Notes: generated by a model not told the origin, from the sequence alone. A stretch of DNA of 64,000 bases from Tolypothrix bouteillei VB521301 (GCF_000760695.4 NZ_JHEG04000001.1:3072452-3136451), one strand, 5' to 3'; positions 20,306 to 29,476 are shown, counted from the stretch's first letter. Program-made: numbers and translations.

Positions 20306-20455
20306 TTACACCGAAATCTTAATAATAAATTCAGTACCTTTACCCATAACAGAGTTGCAATTCAATTTGCTGTCCTGGGTTTCTTCGATGATTTGTCAAC
20401 GAGTGCCAACCATAATTACGTATATTTACTTAGAATTTTTGTAGTAAATAAATGA
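20306..20455 (-). pseudogene. Decayed C-terminal HATPase fragment of another giant kinase
   Basis: On the minus strand the last part reads in one frame as IIEETQDSKLNCNS and then VMGKGTEFIIKISV, then stop (TAA at 20308-20306), matching the C-terminus of the 14386-20232 kinase ([26 protein letters not shown]). Further upstream HLFTT (20441-20454) matches the HATPase motif DHLFTTKAV, but the part between is scrambled by substitutions and a one-base deletion. The promoter of the intact kinase begins directly after this relic. Confidence 0.75.
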
Positions 20456-20556
20456 GAAACTCTGGTGTTTCATAATCACTGTTTGTAGACGTGATTCCAT
20501 AAAAGACTGGGCTCACCATACAATAATCCCCTAACAGAGATTAAAATTTTACATCT

Positions 20557-22176
20557 ATGGCGGCGTTAAAAACTTCTCATAAACTTTCTTTTAGAAGATT
20601 TTTTCAGCAACTCGATCCGCTCTCTAAATTTGTCTTTATCAGTCTTGGACTTTTTAGCACGGGCTTACTTGCTTTTAGTTTGTGGAGATTTGCAGGGCGT
20701 TTGACAGCACCTGAAATTATTCTTGCGGCTGGAGATACGGAAGGAGAAAGCTACATTATCAGTGAAGCAATCGAGAAAGTTGTTGAAAGTAAGTCTAATA
20801 TCAAAATTACAGTACGGGAAACTGGAGGTACTTCTCAAAGTTTGCAGATGTTAGAAACAGGTCAAGTGCAAATGGCGGCTGCACAAGCAGATGTTGCTTC
20901 TGAAGAAATGGACGTATCTACTCGTAAAACGAAACCATTAAAGTTAGAGAGAGGAAATGCTGAATTAAGAACCATAGCCATTTTATATCAAGATTTATTT
21001 CAGTTAGTTGTTAGAGATCCTAGTATTAAACAATTTTCTCAGTTAAAAGGAAAAACTGTTGCTTTGCCCGCAAAAGGTGGTCAATATAAATCTTTTCAGA
21101 AAATAGCTAAGCATTATGGTTTATCAGACATTGTAGTTACAGGAAATTTAAAAGGTCAACAAGATTACAACGATACAAAAGCAGAAGAAGATTTTAAAGC
21201 TGGTAGAGCAAATGCTTTATTTCGCGTTCGTGCTGTTGGAAATAGAGGGATCGCTACACTTGTAGAGAATTACAATGGCAGACTGGTCGGCATTGCACAA
21301 GCAGAAGCTATGAAAATTAAGCATCCGGCTTTTGAAAATACCAAAATTCCCCAAGGTGCGTATAAGGGAAATCCTGCCGTACCTGAAGAAGATTTGCCAA
21401 CTGTAGCCGTCTCAAGACTTTTAGTGGCAAGCGATAAAGTTGATAAAAGTGTAATCCGAGAAATCACTCGCATTATATTTGAAAACAGGCAAGCGATCGC
21501 AGATGCTGTTTCTCAAGAACATCCTGAAGTTAAACCTCTCATTGCTAACATTAAAGACCCCAGAGAATCGGCAAGTACAGGTCTTCCCCCACTTCATCCA
21601 GGTGCGCTTGCTTTTTACGATAGAAATCAACCCTCTTTTGTTCAAGAAAATGCAGATTATTTAGCTTTAATTTTAACAATTTTTCTGCTTGTTTTATCAT
21701 GGATTCGACAAATAAAATCTTGGATGGAGAGTAGTAGAAAAAATGAAGCTGATGAATACATTCAATCAGCCATTAATTTAATGAAAGCTAATTCTGGAAG
21801 CTTAGAAAGCAATCAAAAGCAGCTTGATGAAATCTTTAAAAAAGCTGCTGATGCTCTAATTGATGAAAGGATCTCCCAGGAATCATTCCGGACATTCAAT
21901 GAAGCTTACAAAACTTCACGAGAAGCTATAGAGCGTGAAAGAGAATTCAACCAAGAACAAATCGAACAAAAGCAGCGAGAACTTTCTGCTAGTTACATTA
22001 AAGCAATAGTCGAGTTACTCAGAAACAGTCATATTAGTAAGGATGTACTCCAGCAAAAAGTAGACGCTATTCTTAAAGAAGTTGCAGAGAAATTGGTCGT
22101 AGAAGAAATTTCCCAAGAATCCTTCCGAACCTTTATTGAAGCTTATAAAACCACAAGAGATGCGATTGAAAGATAA
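20557..22176 (+). CDS. TAXI-type TRAP solute-binding protein with two membrane segments and duplicated tail
   Basis: The 539-residue protein has an N-terminal membrane segment (about 25-47), then a periplasmic TAXI/NMT1-like binding domain (about 54-350: ILAAGDTEGESY, ETGGTSQSLQML, LKGKTVALPAKGGQ, LPPLHPGALAFY), then a second membrane segment (about 367-387). TAXI proteins bind small carboxylates for TRAP transporters, but no TRAP permease gene is near. The cytoplasmic tail (about 400-539) contains two copies of one roughly 60-residue helical module, both ending in ISQESFRTF and EAYKT. The layout suggests a sensor or scaffold rather than a free binding protein. ATG chosen at 20557; a Gly-rich RBS is not visible. 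Confidence 0.75.
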   Translation: MAALKTSHKLSFRRFFQQLDPLSKFVFISLGLFSTGLLAFSLWRFAGRLTAPEIILAAGDTEGESYIISEAIEKVVESKSNIKITVRETGGTSQSLQMLETGQVQMAAAQADVASEEMDVSTRKTKPLKLERGNAELRTIAILYQDLFQLVVRDPSIKQFSQLKGKTVALPAKGGQYKSFQKIAKHYGLSDIVVTGNLKGQQDYNDTKAEEDFKAGRANALFRVRAVGNRGIATLVENYNGRLVGIAQAEAMKIKHPAFENTKIPQGAYKGNPAVPEEDLPTVAVSRLLVASDKVDKSVIREITRIIFENRQAIADAVSQEHPEVKPLIANIKDPRESASTGLPPLHPGALAFYDRNQPSFVQENADYLALILTIFLLVLSWIRQIKSWMESSRKNEADEYIQSAINLMKANSGSLESNQKQLDEIFKKAADALIDERISQESFRTFNEAYKTSREAIEREREFNQEQIEQKQRELSASYIKAIVELLRNSHISKDVLQQKVDAILKEVAEKLVVEEISQESFRTFIEAYKTTRDAIER

Positions 22177-22311
22177 TAGTTATTAGCTAATGGCTAATAG
22201 TTATTAGCCCTTTCTTGTTCGCGAGTCGTTAGGACGCAGAGAACCAGCCTGAAGCACTGGACTCACCGCCTGTTTTCTCCGATCTCACCATTAACCATTA
22301 ACCATTAGCCA
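22177..22311. repeat. Short tandem heptamer repeats forming an inverted repeat
   Basis: TAATGGCTAATAG near 22190 and a run of ATTAACC/ATTAGCC heptamers at 22288-22318 are complementary across about 90 bases. This is the STRR-type repeat common between cyanobacterial genes. It lies between convergent genes and may form a terminator hairpin. Confidence 0.6.
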
Positions 22312-23538
22312 TTAGCCATTCACTGCCTCAATTGCCGCTTCTAAAGCTATAGCAACATGAGTCCAATGGGTACCGCCTTGGCAGTATACAACATAGGGTT
22401 CCCGCAAAGGACCGTCAGCGGAAAACTCCGAAGTACTACCCTCGATAAAAGTTCCCCCAGCCATAACGACTTTACTTTCATAACCGGGCATTTCATCTGG
22501 AACGGGGTCTAGATAGGAGCCTACGGGTGAATTCTGTTGTATTGCTTTACAAAATGCAATCAATTTCTCGGCAGAACCTAATTTAATTGCTTGAATCACG
22601 TCCCGACGGGGAACAAGGGGTGCTGGATTTACGGGGTAACCCAATTTATCAAATACGTACCCTGTCAAGTGAGTCCCTTTCATCGCTTCTCCTACCATTT
22701 GGGGGGCAAGAAATAGCCCTTGAAATAGCAATCGATTCTGGTCGAGGGTTGCACCACCATAACTGCCAATTCCAGGTGCTGTGAGGCGACAAGCAGCCGC
22801 TTCTACCAAGTCGGCACGTCCGGCAACATAACCACCTGCTGTTACTATAGTTCCACCGGGATTTTTAATTAACGATCCTGCCATGAGATCTGCACCAATG
22901 TGTGTCGGTTCTTGAGTTTCAATAAACTCGCCATAGCAGTTGTCAACAAAGCAAACAGTGTTGGGATTTTGCTGTTTGACTAATTTAATAATTTTTTCAA
23001 TATCGGCAATTGATAGGCTAGGACGCCAAGAATAGCCACAGGAACGCTGAATCAGCACTAAACGTGTCGTGTCCTCTACCGCACGGCTTAAAGCTTCCCA
23101 ATCTACCGTTCCTTCCTCAGTCAGATCTAACTGTCGGTAATGAATGCCAAACTCAAGGAGGGAACCTTGTCCGTGGCAGCGCAGTCCAATGACTTCTTCC
23201 AGTGTATCGTAGGGTGCGCCCGCAACAGATAGCATTTCATCACCGGGGCGCAGGACACCAAATAAGGCACAGGCGATCGCATGGGTTCCTGAAACAAACT
23301 GTACCCGTACAGCTGCCGCCTCAGCGCCCACAACTTGGGCGAAAACCTTATCTAAAGTTTCTCGCCCTAGATCGTCGTGTCCATATCCGGAGACACCTGC
23401 AAAATGGTGCGATCCTACACGATAATAGCGGAAGGCATCTAGCACTCGTTGAAGATTTTGCTTGACCTGAGCGTCAATTCCAGAAAAAATCTGTAACAGT
23501 GCCTGTTCTGCTTCACGCAGCTGTTCCAAGCTGTTCAT
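22312..23538 (-). CDS. PLP-dependent enzyme of the methionine gamma-lyase / aluminium-resistance family
   Basis: A 408-residue fold-type I PLP enzyme. The stretch GSLIKNPGGTIVTAGGYVAG near residue 220 carries the Schiff-base lysine in the SLIKNPGG motif of this family (Met_gamma_lyase, formerly annotated aluminium resistance protein). Other visible family segments are YHRVGSHHFAGVSGYGHDD near 40-55, FVSGTHAI near 80, and VDNCYGEF near 200, where the aspartate binds the pyridine nitrogen. It may cleave sulfur amino acids such as methionine or cystathionine, but the true substrate is unproven. RBS AGAGGA precedes the ATG. It is transcribed away from desC. Confidence 0.85.
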   Translation of the reverse strand: MNSLEQLREAEQALLQIFSGIDAQVKQNLQRVLDAFRYYRVGSHHFAGVSGYGHDDLGRETLDKVFAQVVGAEAAAVRVQFVSGTHAIACALFGVLRPGDEMLSVAGAPYDTLEEVIGLRCHGQGSLLEFGIHYRQLDLTEEGTVDWEALSRAVEDTTRLVLIQRSCGYSWRPSLSIADIEKIIKLVKQQNPNTVCFVDNCYGEFIETQEPTHIGADLMAGSLIKNPGGTIVTAGGYVAGRADLVEAAACRLTAPGIGSYGGATLDQNRLLFQGLFLAPQMVGEAMKGTHLTGYVFDKLGYPVNPAPLVPRRDVIQAIKLGSAEKLIAFCKAIQQNSPVGSYLDPVPDEMPGYESKVVMAGGTFIEGSTSEFSADGPLREPYVVYCQGGTHWTHVAIALEAAIEAVNG

Positions 23539-23626
23539 TAGTTCCTCTTTTTAAGAAAACATAAAAAACTTGCGGATTTTTGAATCGCGCAGATTAGGCT
23601 GAACAATTCCTACTTCGGGTTACTGC

Positions 23627-24442
23627 ATGACACTCGCTACTCCAACCAAACACCAAATCCACTGGGTCAATACCCTCTTTTTCGTTGGTTTGCACATCGG
23701 AGCTTTGTTTGCCTTGCTTCCCAGTAACTTTAGCTGGAAAGCTCTAGGTGTTGCTTTCGTTATGTACTGGGTGAGTGGTGGTTTAGGGATTACTCTAGGA
23801 TTCCACCGTCTTGTTACCCACCGTAGTTTTCAAACTCCCAAGTGGCTGGAGTACTTCTTAGTCTTTTGTGGGACACTTGCTTGCCAAGGGGGACCTATTG
23901 AATGGGTAGGGACTCACCGCATGCACCATTTACACTCTGATACGGAGAAAGACCCTCATGACTCCAACAAGGGCTTCTGGTGGAGTCACATGGGTTGGTT
24001 GATTTATCAAAGAAAAGAAGATGAATCAGAAATTCCTCGCTTTACTAAAGACATTGCAGACGATCCAGTTTATCAGTTTTTAGAAAAAAATATGATTTTT
24101 CTCCAGCTTGCCCTGGGTGCAGTTCTTTTGCTTTTGGGCGGCTGGTCTTTCGTTGTCTGGGGAATTTTTGTTCGCATCGTTTTTGTTTACCACTGCACCT
24201 GGTTAGTCAACAGCGCTACCCATAAATTTGGTTATCGCAGCCACGAATCAGGTGACAACTCAACAAATTGTTGGTGGGTAGCCCTCTTGGTGTTTGGCGA
24301 AGGATGGCACAACAACCACCATGCTTTTCAGTACTCAGCCCGTCATGGTTTGCAATGGTGGGAACTAGACTTTACATGGATGACAATCCAATTACTTCAA
24401 GCTCTCGGTCTGGCTACAAATGTCAAGCTGGCAAATAAGTAA
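23627..24442 (+). CDS. desC: Acyl-lipid delta-9 desaturase
   Basis: The 271-residue membrane enzyme inserts the first double bond into stearoyl chains of glycerolipids, using ferredoxin electrons. Three histidine boxes bind the di-iron centre: HRLVTH near 61, HRMHH near 98 and HNNHH near 226. Four hydrophobic segments are present. The shorter, stearoyl-CoA-desaturase-like form and the first position in a desC-desA-desB cluster fit cyanobacterial DesC. A long inverted repeat lies just downstream, so co-transcription with desA is uncertain. Confidence 0.92.
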   Translation: MTLATPTKHQIHWVNTLFFVGLHIGALFALLPSNFSWKALGVAFVMYWVSGGLGITLGFHRLVTHRSFQTPKWLEYFLVFCGTLACQGGPIEWVGTHRMHHLHSDTEKDPHDSNKGFWWSHMGWLIYQRKEDESEIPRFTKDIADDPVYQFLEKNMIFLQLALGAVLLLLGGWSFVVWGIFVRIVFVYHCTWLVNSATHKFGYRSHESGDNSTNCWWVALLVFGEGWHNNHHAFQYSARHGLQWWELDFTWMTIQLLQALGLATNVKLANK

Positions 24443-24453
24443 AAATAAACTGT

Positions 24454-24552
24454 AAAGGATAAAGGATAAAAGTTAATTTTCTGAGTATTGATTAGCAACT
24501 CAAATAAGCTAAAATACACTACTTTCAGTAAATCTTTTATCCTTAATCCTTA
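24454..24552. repeat. Inverted heptamer repeats between desC and desA
   Basis: AAAGGATAAAGGATAAAAG (24454-24472) pairs with CTTTTATCCTTAATCCTTA (24534-24552) with about two mismatches, enclosing 61 bases. The GGATAAA heptamers are STRR-like; the hairpin may end desC transcription. Confidence 0.6.
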
Positions 24553-24568
24553 GTTTTTCATCCTTTTT

Positions 24569-24598
24569 TTGCGCTTTGGTGGATTAGATTGTTATAAT
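24569..24598 (+). promoter_or_regulatory. Possible desA promoter
   Basis: A perfect -10 box TATAAT (24593-24598) lies 18 bases after a weak -35 TTGCGC (24569-24574). A start near 24605 would leave a 5' UTR of about 70 bases. GGATTA/TAATCC (24581-24600) forms a small inverted repeat over the -10 box. Confidence 0.5.
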
Positions 24599-24677
24599 CC
24601 GAACGCTAGTGTTACAAAACTTTGCGTCAAGGCGCTTTTTTGGTGACTTGGTAGTGAAGGTGCTTTTTTAGGTATTC

Positions 24678-25742
24678 ATGATTACAACAACAGTAGACAG
24701 CCACAAACCAAATCCTGACTTTGGTCGATCCGAATTGACGCTCAAAGATATTATCAAAAGCTTGCCACAGGAATGTTTTAAACAGGATTCGCGCAAAGCT
24801 TGGACGCAATTATTGATAAACGTCTTAATGGTTGGCTTGGGTTATGCTAGTTTGGTATTTTCTCCTTGGTATCTCCTCCCCTTTGCATGGTTTTTTACGG
24901 GGACTGCTTTGACGGGTTTTTTTGTGATCGGTCATGATTGCGGTCATCGTTCGTTTGCCAAAAGTCGTTGGGTTAACGATTTGGTAGGTCACGTAATGAT
25001 GATGCCGTTGATTTACCCTTTCCACAGTTGGCGTATCGGGCACAACTATCATCACGCCCACACTAACAAACTGAATGAAGATAACGCTTGGCACCCTATT
25101 AGGACAGAAGTATACGAGAGTTGGGGAAAAGCCTCACAACGGGCTTTTGAGTTGTTCATGCGCCTTCGATTGTGGTGGATAGGTTCCATTTTTCATTGGG
25201 CAATCGTCCACTTTAATTGGTCTAAGTTTCAAGAGAAAGACCGAGCCAATGTCAAACTTTCTGTGGTGGTCGTCGTTCTGTTTGCTGCGATCGTGTTCCC
25301 AATTTTAATTGCGACAACTGGTATTTGGGGATTTGTCAAATTTTGGTTTATCCCTTGGCTGGTTTATCACTTTTGGATGAGCACTTTTACTTACGTTCAC
25401 CACACTACCTCAGATATTCCTTTTGTTGCAGAGCCCAAGTGGAACGCTGTTACTGCTCAGCTTCAAGGAACAGTTCACTGCGATTATCCTCGTTGGATAG
25501 AATTTCTCTGCCACGATATTAACGTTCATGTTCCCCATCATGTATCAACCGCAATTCCCTCATATAATTTGCGTCTTGCATACGCCAGCATAAAAGAGAA
25601 TTGGAGTGGGTATCTGCATTCTGAATGTCAATTTTCTTGGTCTTTAATGAAAGATATTACGGATAAGTGCCACCTCTATGTTGTTGATGATGGCTATATC
25701 ACTTTCAAAGACTACCAAGCAGGAACACTTAGCACTCAATGA
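24678..25742 (+). CDS. desA: Acyl-lipid delta-12 desaturase
   Basis: The 354-residue membrane enzyme adds the second double bond (delta-12) to oleoyl chains of membrane lipids. Histidine boxes: HDCGH near 90, HNYHHAH near 124 (with the preceding H in the same box) and HVPHH near 288. Four to five hydrophobic segments match DesA. It is the middle gene of the desaturase cluster. In cyanobacteria desA and desB are usually induced by cold; the own promoter and hairpin-rich surroundings here are consistent but do not prove that. Confidence 0.92.
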   Translation: MITTTVDSHKPNPDFGRSELTLKDIIKSLPQECFKQDSRKAWTQLLINVLMVGLGYASLVFSPWYLLPFAWFFTGTALTGFFVIGHDCGHRSFAKSRWVNDLVGHVMMMPLIYPFHSWRIGHNYHHAHTNKLNEDNAWHPIRTEVYESWGKASQRAFELFMRLRLWWIGSIFHWAIVHFNWSKFQEKDRANVKLSVVVVVLFAAIVFPILIATTGIWGFVKFWFIPWLVYHFWMSTFTYVHHTTSDIPFVAEPKWNAVTAQLQGTVHCDYPRWIEFLCHDINVHVPHHVSTAIPSYNLRLAYASIKENWSGYLHSECQFSWSLMKDITDKCHLYVVDDGYITFKDYQAGTLSTQ

Positions 25743-26001
25743 CTGGTAACTAGTAACCCAATCAAAGAAAGGTGGGCAATGCCCACCAAGACCTAGTAAT
25801 ATTGATTGTTTGATACAGTGGTTATGCCGCACAAAGGCTAGATATAGTGGGCAAGGTTTGCCCAAATTGTCTACCTATCTCTATCATTTGATCTGATAGA
25901 AAACATTCTCATGAAAATCTAAACGCAGGTTAGCTTTTGCTTGCCTGTATGCAAAGTGCTGCTTTGCATTCATACCAGATTACACCCAACAACAAAATAA
26001 A
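25743..26001. repeat. desA-desB intergenic region with three perfect hairpins
   Basis: Hairpin 1 at 25771-25787 is GGTGGGCA-A-TGCCCACC. Hairpin 2 at 25848-25864 is TGGGCAA-GGT-TTGCCCA. Hairpin 3 at 25949-25969 is ATGCAAAG-TGCTG-CTTTGCAT and lies 33 bases before the desB GTG. The first two share the TGGGCA arm, so they are related palindromes; the third could lie in the desB leader mRNA. Confidence 0.7.
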
Positions 26002-27072
26002 GTGCAAACCAATACCATTAATTCCACTGAGACTCACAATAGCTGTGAGTCATCTGAAACTGTTACCCAGTTACCCTTCACCCTAAGTTCTTTAAAAGCG
26101 GCCATCCCAGCTGAATGCTTTCAGCCAAATGTAGGTAAGTCACTCTTTTTCTTTTTCCGTGACGTCCTAATTATTAGTCTGCTTTACGCAATCGCTCATC
26201 GCTTAGATTCTTGGTTTTTCTGGCCTATTTTCTGGGTCATACAAGGGACAATGTTTTGGGCTTTATTTGTCGTCGGACATGATTGCGGACACCAATCTTT
26301 TTCTAAAAAGAAATGGCTTAACGATCTAATCGGTCATCTTTCCCACATACCGATTCTTGTTCCCTATCACGGTTGGCGAATTAGCCACAGAACTCACCAT
26401 CTCAATACCGGTCACCTGGATAATGACGAAAGCTGGTACCCTGTCAGTGAATCTCAGTATAAAGCAATGCCTTGGGAGCAAAAGATAGGCCGATATTATC
26501 TGTTTTTATTGGCTTATCCAGTTTATCTATTTAAACGTTCTCCAAATAAAGAAGGCTCTCACTTCTCGCCTAAGAGCCCCCTCTTCAAACCTTCTGAAAA
26601 ATGGGATATCGTTACCAGCACTGTACTTTGGACTTGCATGGTAGGCTTGCTTGGTTTTCTCACCTATCAATGGGGTTGGATGTGGTTGCTCAAATACTAC
26701 GTTGGACCCTATCTTGTGTTCGTTATGTGGTTGGACTTAGTGACTTTTTTACACCACACCGAACCAGATATTCCTTGGTATCGCGAAGAAGAATGGACTT
26801 TCCTCAAAGGTGCGCTTTCAACAATTGACCGCGATTATGGTTTCATCAATCACATACATCATGATATCGGCACTCATGTTGCTCACCATATCTTCCTCAA
26901 TATACCTCACTACAATTTAAAGAGGGCAACTGAAGCGATTAAACCCGTTTTAGGTAACTATTTCCGTAAGTCAGAGGAACCAATTGTCACTTCACTATGG
27001 CGTTCTTGTACAAGTTGCCATTATGTACCGGATACTGGAACGAAGGTCTACTATACGCATCATGAAGGTTAG
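26002..27072 (+). CDS. desB: Acyl-lipid omega-3 (delta-15) desaturase
   Basis: The 356-residue membrane enzyme introduces the omega-3 double bond to make alpha-linolenoyl lipids. Histidine boxes: HDCGH near 93, HRTHH near 129 and HVAHH near 296. It resembles desA overall but has the longer N-terminus and HRTHH box of omega-3 enzymes. The start is GTG at 26002; no in-frame ATG lies between it and the conserved core that would keep the N-terminus. It closes the desC-desA-desB cluster and is followed by a tandem-repeat hairpin. Confidence 0.9.
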   Translation: MQTNTINSTETHNSCESSETVTQLPFTLSSLKAAIPAECFQPNVGKSLFFFFRDVLIISLLYAIAHRLDSWFFWPIFWVIQGTMFWALFVVGHDCGHQSFSKKKWLNDLIGHLSHIPILVPYHGWRISHRTHHLNTGHLDNDESWYPVSESQYKAMPWEQKIGRYYLFLLAYPVYLFKRSPNKEGSHFSPKSPLFKPSEKWDIVTSTVLWTCMVGLLGFLTYQWGWMWLLKYYVGPYLVFVMWLDLVTFLHHTEPDIPWYREEEWTFLKGALSTIDRDYGFINHIHHDIGTHVAHHIFLNIPHYNLKRATEAIKPVLGNYFRKSEEPIVTSLWRSCTSCHYVPDTGTKVYYTHHEG

Positions 27073-27130
27073 TAGTCAGTAGTCAGTAGTTAGTAGTTAG
27101 TTGTTACTACTAACTACTAACCACCAACCA
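27069..27130. terminator. Hairpin of tandem TAGTTAG repeats between desB and the proA-like gene
   Basis: Repeats of AGTAGTCAGTAGTTAG fold onto ACTACTAACTACTAACC across a TGTT turn. It sits between convergent genes and could stop transcription from both sides. Confidence 0.55.
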
Positions 27131-27134
27131 ACAA

Positions 27135-28397
27135 CTAAAACCTTCCATTACCTAAAACAATATGTTTCATAGTTGTCAAACTCTCCAGACTAATCAATCC
27201 ACGTCTGTGCCCTTTTTGGTTTGACATTCCTAAAAAGACTGAATCTCCTCGCGAAGGATTGCGGGAAAATCGGGGAGAAGCGTTGATGTAACTAGAAGCA
27301 CTGTTAACTCCTAACGCAAACTGTCGGCTTTCCTGATACGATTCTGTGGCGATGCAATCAGCATGACCGCTACTATACTGGTTAATCCAGGCTATTGCTG
27401 CTTCCAGACTGTCCATTAATTTGAAAGCAACTGTTTTTGTCAAGTACGCACTTCCCCATTCTGTATCTTTTGCAAGTTGCAATTGAGGAAAGGCATCAAC
27501 TAGTTCTGCATCTCCTTTGATTTCAAACCCCTTTTCTTTTAAACTATTCCATAATGTGACCAGGGATGATGGTAGGGCTTGGCGATGAATCAAGACTTTT
27601 TCAATGGCGTTCACTGGGTCTGGTTCGCTTTGGTGACTGTCTACGATCATCCACCGCACCATTTCTAAACTGCCATTGGTTGACCAGTATAAGTAACAAT
27701 TACCCATAGCTGATTTGAGAACTGGAGATGTTGAATGCCTTACAACTTGCTGTATTAAGCTAGAACGCCCGTAAGGAATAACGAGATTTAGAAATTGGTC
27801 TTGGGTGATTAAATCTTTGATGGATCTGCCATGTTCTTCTGTAATTAACTGTACGCAATCTTCTGGAAGACTAACGTCAGCTAGGGCATTGGTTAGTGCG
27901 ATCGCAATTGCACTGTTAGAATGAGTTGCTTCTGTACCACCTCTTAGCACAATACTGTTGCCGGTTTTAATGCACAAACCGGCAGCAATTGCTCCCAACT
28001 CGGGAAATGCCTCATAAATAAAGGCTATCACACCTAAAGGCATTAACTGTGAGTAAGTTTGTGAGTCCTCTAATTGATAGTCAGCGTGTCTCACCCGCCG
28101 CAATGGATCTGATAATTCTCCCAACCGTTGGAGAATTTCTACTGTCATCTCCAGCCGTTTCGGAGTCAGTTTCAGCCATTCCAACATTAAATCTGGTAAC
28201 GCCATTTCGCGGCTGGCTTCTAAATCCAGGGTATTGGCTTCTAAAATATCGTCAAATGAACGCGTGAGCGACTGTGCCATTGATAGCACGGCGCGACTCC
28301 TATCTACGCCTTTTGTTGTTCCTAATTTCAAGGAAGCACAATGGGCGCGTCTCGCACTCATGACTATTGGTTCGGAGTAATCATCAAAATCATCCAC
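27135..28397 (-). CDS. ProA-like (gamma-glutamyl phosphate reductase family) protein lacking the catalytic Cys
   Basis: The protein resembles glutamate-5-semialdehyde dehydrogenase: a central PLGVIAFIYEAFPE stretch, GNSIVLRGG, VIPYGRSSLI, and the C-terminal GVNSASSYINASPRFS. The family catalytic motif (normally ACNAIETLLIH) reads here as DPVNAIEKVLIH, so the nucleophilic cysteine is valine. It is probably not a working reductase, or works differently. I chose the GTG at 28397, 12 bases after the upstream gene stops and preceded by GAGG; the frame runs open to 28625, but that would overlap the upstream gene by over 200 bases. The length of about 420 then fits ProA. Confidence 0.75.
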   Translation of the reverse strand: MDDFDDYSEPIVMSARRAHCASLKLGTTKGVDRSRAVLSMAQSLTRSFDDILEANTLDLEASREMALPDLMLEWLKLTPKRLEMTVEILQRLGELSDPLRRVRHADYQLEDSQTYSQLMPLGVIAFIYEAFPELGAIAAGLCIKTGNSIVLRGGTEATHSNSAIAIALTNALADVSLPEDCVQLITEEHGRSIKDLITQDQFLNLVIPYGRSSLIQQVVRHSTSPVLKSAMGNCYLYWSTNGSLEMVRWMIVDSHQSEPDPVNAIEKVLIHRQALPSSLVTLWNSLKEKGFEIKGDAELVDAFPQLQLAKDTEWGSAYLTKTVAFKLMDSLEAAIAWINQYSSGHADCIATESYQESRQFALGVNSASSYINASPRFSRNPSRGDSVFLGMSNQKGHRRGLISLESLTTMKHIVLGNGRF

Positions 28398-28408
28398 TGT
28401 CCGCCTCG

Positions 28409-28816
28409 TTAACGTCTGTAGGTGAGCCAGACCATCAGTGCTGGCAAGATAGCCAGCAGAACTGCCACCATCGCCCAAGCAATTATGCTGTATCCACTTG
28501 CCAATCGTAGCGCTAATGGTAACCATATAATCACTAGCACGAAAATTATACCAAGTGCTACTGGCAAATAGTTTTCTCCAAAACGAGGATGGACAACTTG
28601 CCAAGAATTTCCCGTCCAGCGCCAAGCTCGCTTGTATGGATAGGTGGTGGATAGCTGCTCCAGTACATATCCATTATCTTCTACTACGAATATTTGCGGA
28701 CAGCGATCGCATCCAAATGCTTCTGTCAACGTAATCGGAATTAACCTTCCCCGCCGACGACAGGGGCAAAGGTATTCCGTATTCAAATCTATTTTTTCTG
28801 GTTTTTGAGGTTGCAC
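28409..28816 (-). CDS. Zinc-ribbon-like membrane protein, cyanobacterial hypothetical
   Basis: A 135-residue protein. The N-terminus carries CPC and, 18 residues on, CDRC, a pair of knuckles that fits a zinc ribbon. Residues about 82-102 and 109-130 are two membrane segments. It lies immediately upstream of the ProA-like gene (12-base gap), so the two are probably co-transcribed. The cytoplasmic zinc module plus membrane hairpin gives no specific function; I do not recognise the family beyond its conserved look. Confidence 0.7.
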   Translation of the reverse strand: MQPQKPEKIDLNTEYLCPCRRRGRLIPITLTEAFGCDRCPQIFVVEDNGYVLEQLSTTYPYKRAWRWTGNSWQVVHPRFGENYLPVALGIIFVLVIIWLPLALRLASGYSIIAWAMVAVLLAILPALMVWLTYRR

Positions 28817-29476
28817 AAGCGAACTTTTAACTTGAGCGTGTTTGTTTTTGACTTAGAGATATAGTCCTTAAACGTTATTCATTAAGTTAACTATCCTCTC
28901 CTAAACTTTTTATAACATTAGCTAGCTTGGGTAAGTCTTTTTCCCCAGATAATTTTATTTTACTTACCAGAAAGACTGGTTTGGCACACTATCAGCTAGA
29001 GTTTTAAGTGTTTCAAGCAGTAAAACAATTTGAAATACAAAATTAGGATTATTGATTAGATTAAGACAAGCTTTTCTTATCGGTCCTTATATCCTCCTAG
29101 TTCATTTCTCTGTTTTCACGATCGCGTACTTTACCCAGAGCGACTTGATGCCACTTAACAATATTGTAGTTTGTGAATATCATAATTTTACCTTACCTAA
29201 GTATATTTACGTTAAGTTACTTAACTTTCTTTCTTCACAAGCGGTTAACGGTCTGATGGATGCGCGGGCGATCGCCGGACTGGGTAACGGCTTGCTCTGA
29301 TGTCTGGTGTTTGCAAGCCTTGTCTGCAAATTTTATCTTATTTTAATATTCTCCAAACAAGATCCCTCTATACCTAACTCAGTACAGTTCATCCCATCCG
29401 GATAACATTTATAGAATTTAATAATTTTGTCATCGGTCTTGGGCAGGTTGAGGAACCACTGAACTGCCAAGGTTCT
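28817..29476. other. 660-base intergenic region, nothing firm
   Basis: The region is AT-rich with one HIP1-like site. A frame from the TTG at 29052 (82 residues) is present but has no good ribosome-binding site and an odd composition, so I do not call it. GAACC/GGTTC near 29452-29476 is a weak inverted repeat at the end of the small 105-residue gene. No RNA gene recognised. Confidence 0.4.

Noticed and set aside
20401..20413. ATGGTTGGCACTC on the minus strand, identical to the start of the first kinase
   Set aside because: It lies where the HATPase motif GLAIARQI is expected in the decayed C-terminal relic, so the match is probably chance; the frame stops at the next codon.
22177..27130. Possible CRISPR repeats
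   Set aside because: The heptamer repeats have no regular spacers and are STRR-type intergenic repeats.
27135..28625. 496-residue extended version of the ProA-like gene
   Set aside because: The extra N-terminal part overlaps the upstream gene and has no ProA similarity; the GTG at 28397 gives the usual length.
29052..29300. 82-residue frame starting with TTG
   Set aside because: No ribosome-binding site, composition unlike neighbouring proteins, and no recognisable domain; likely chance frame in AT-rich spacer.
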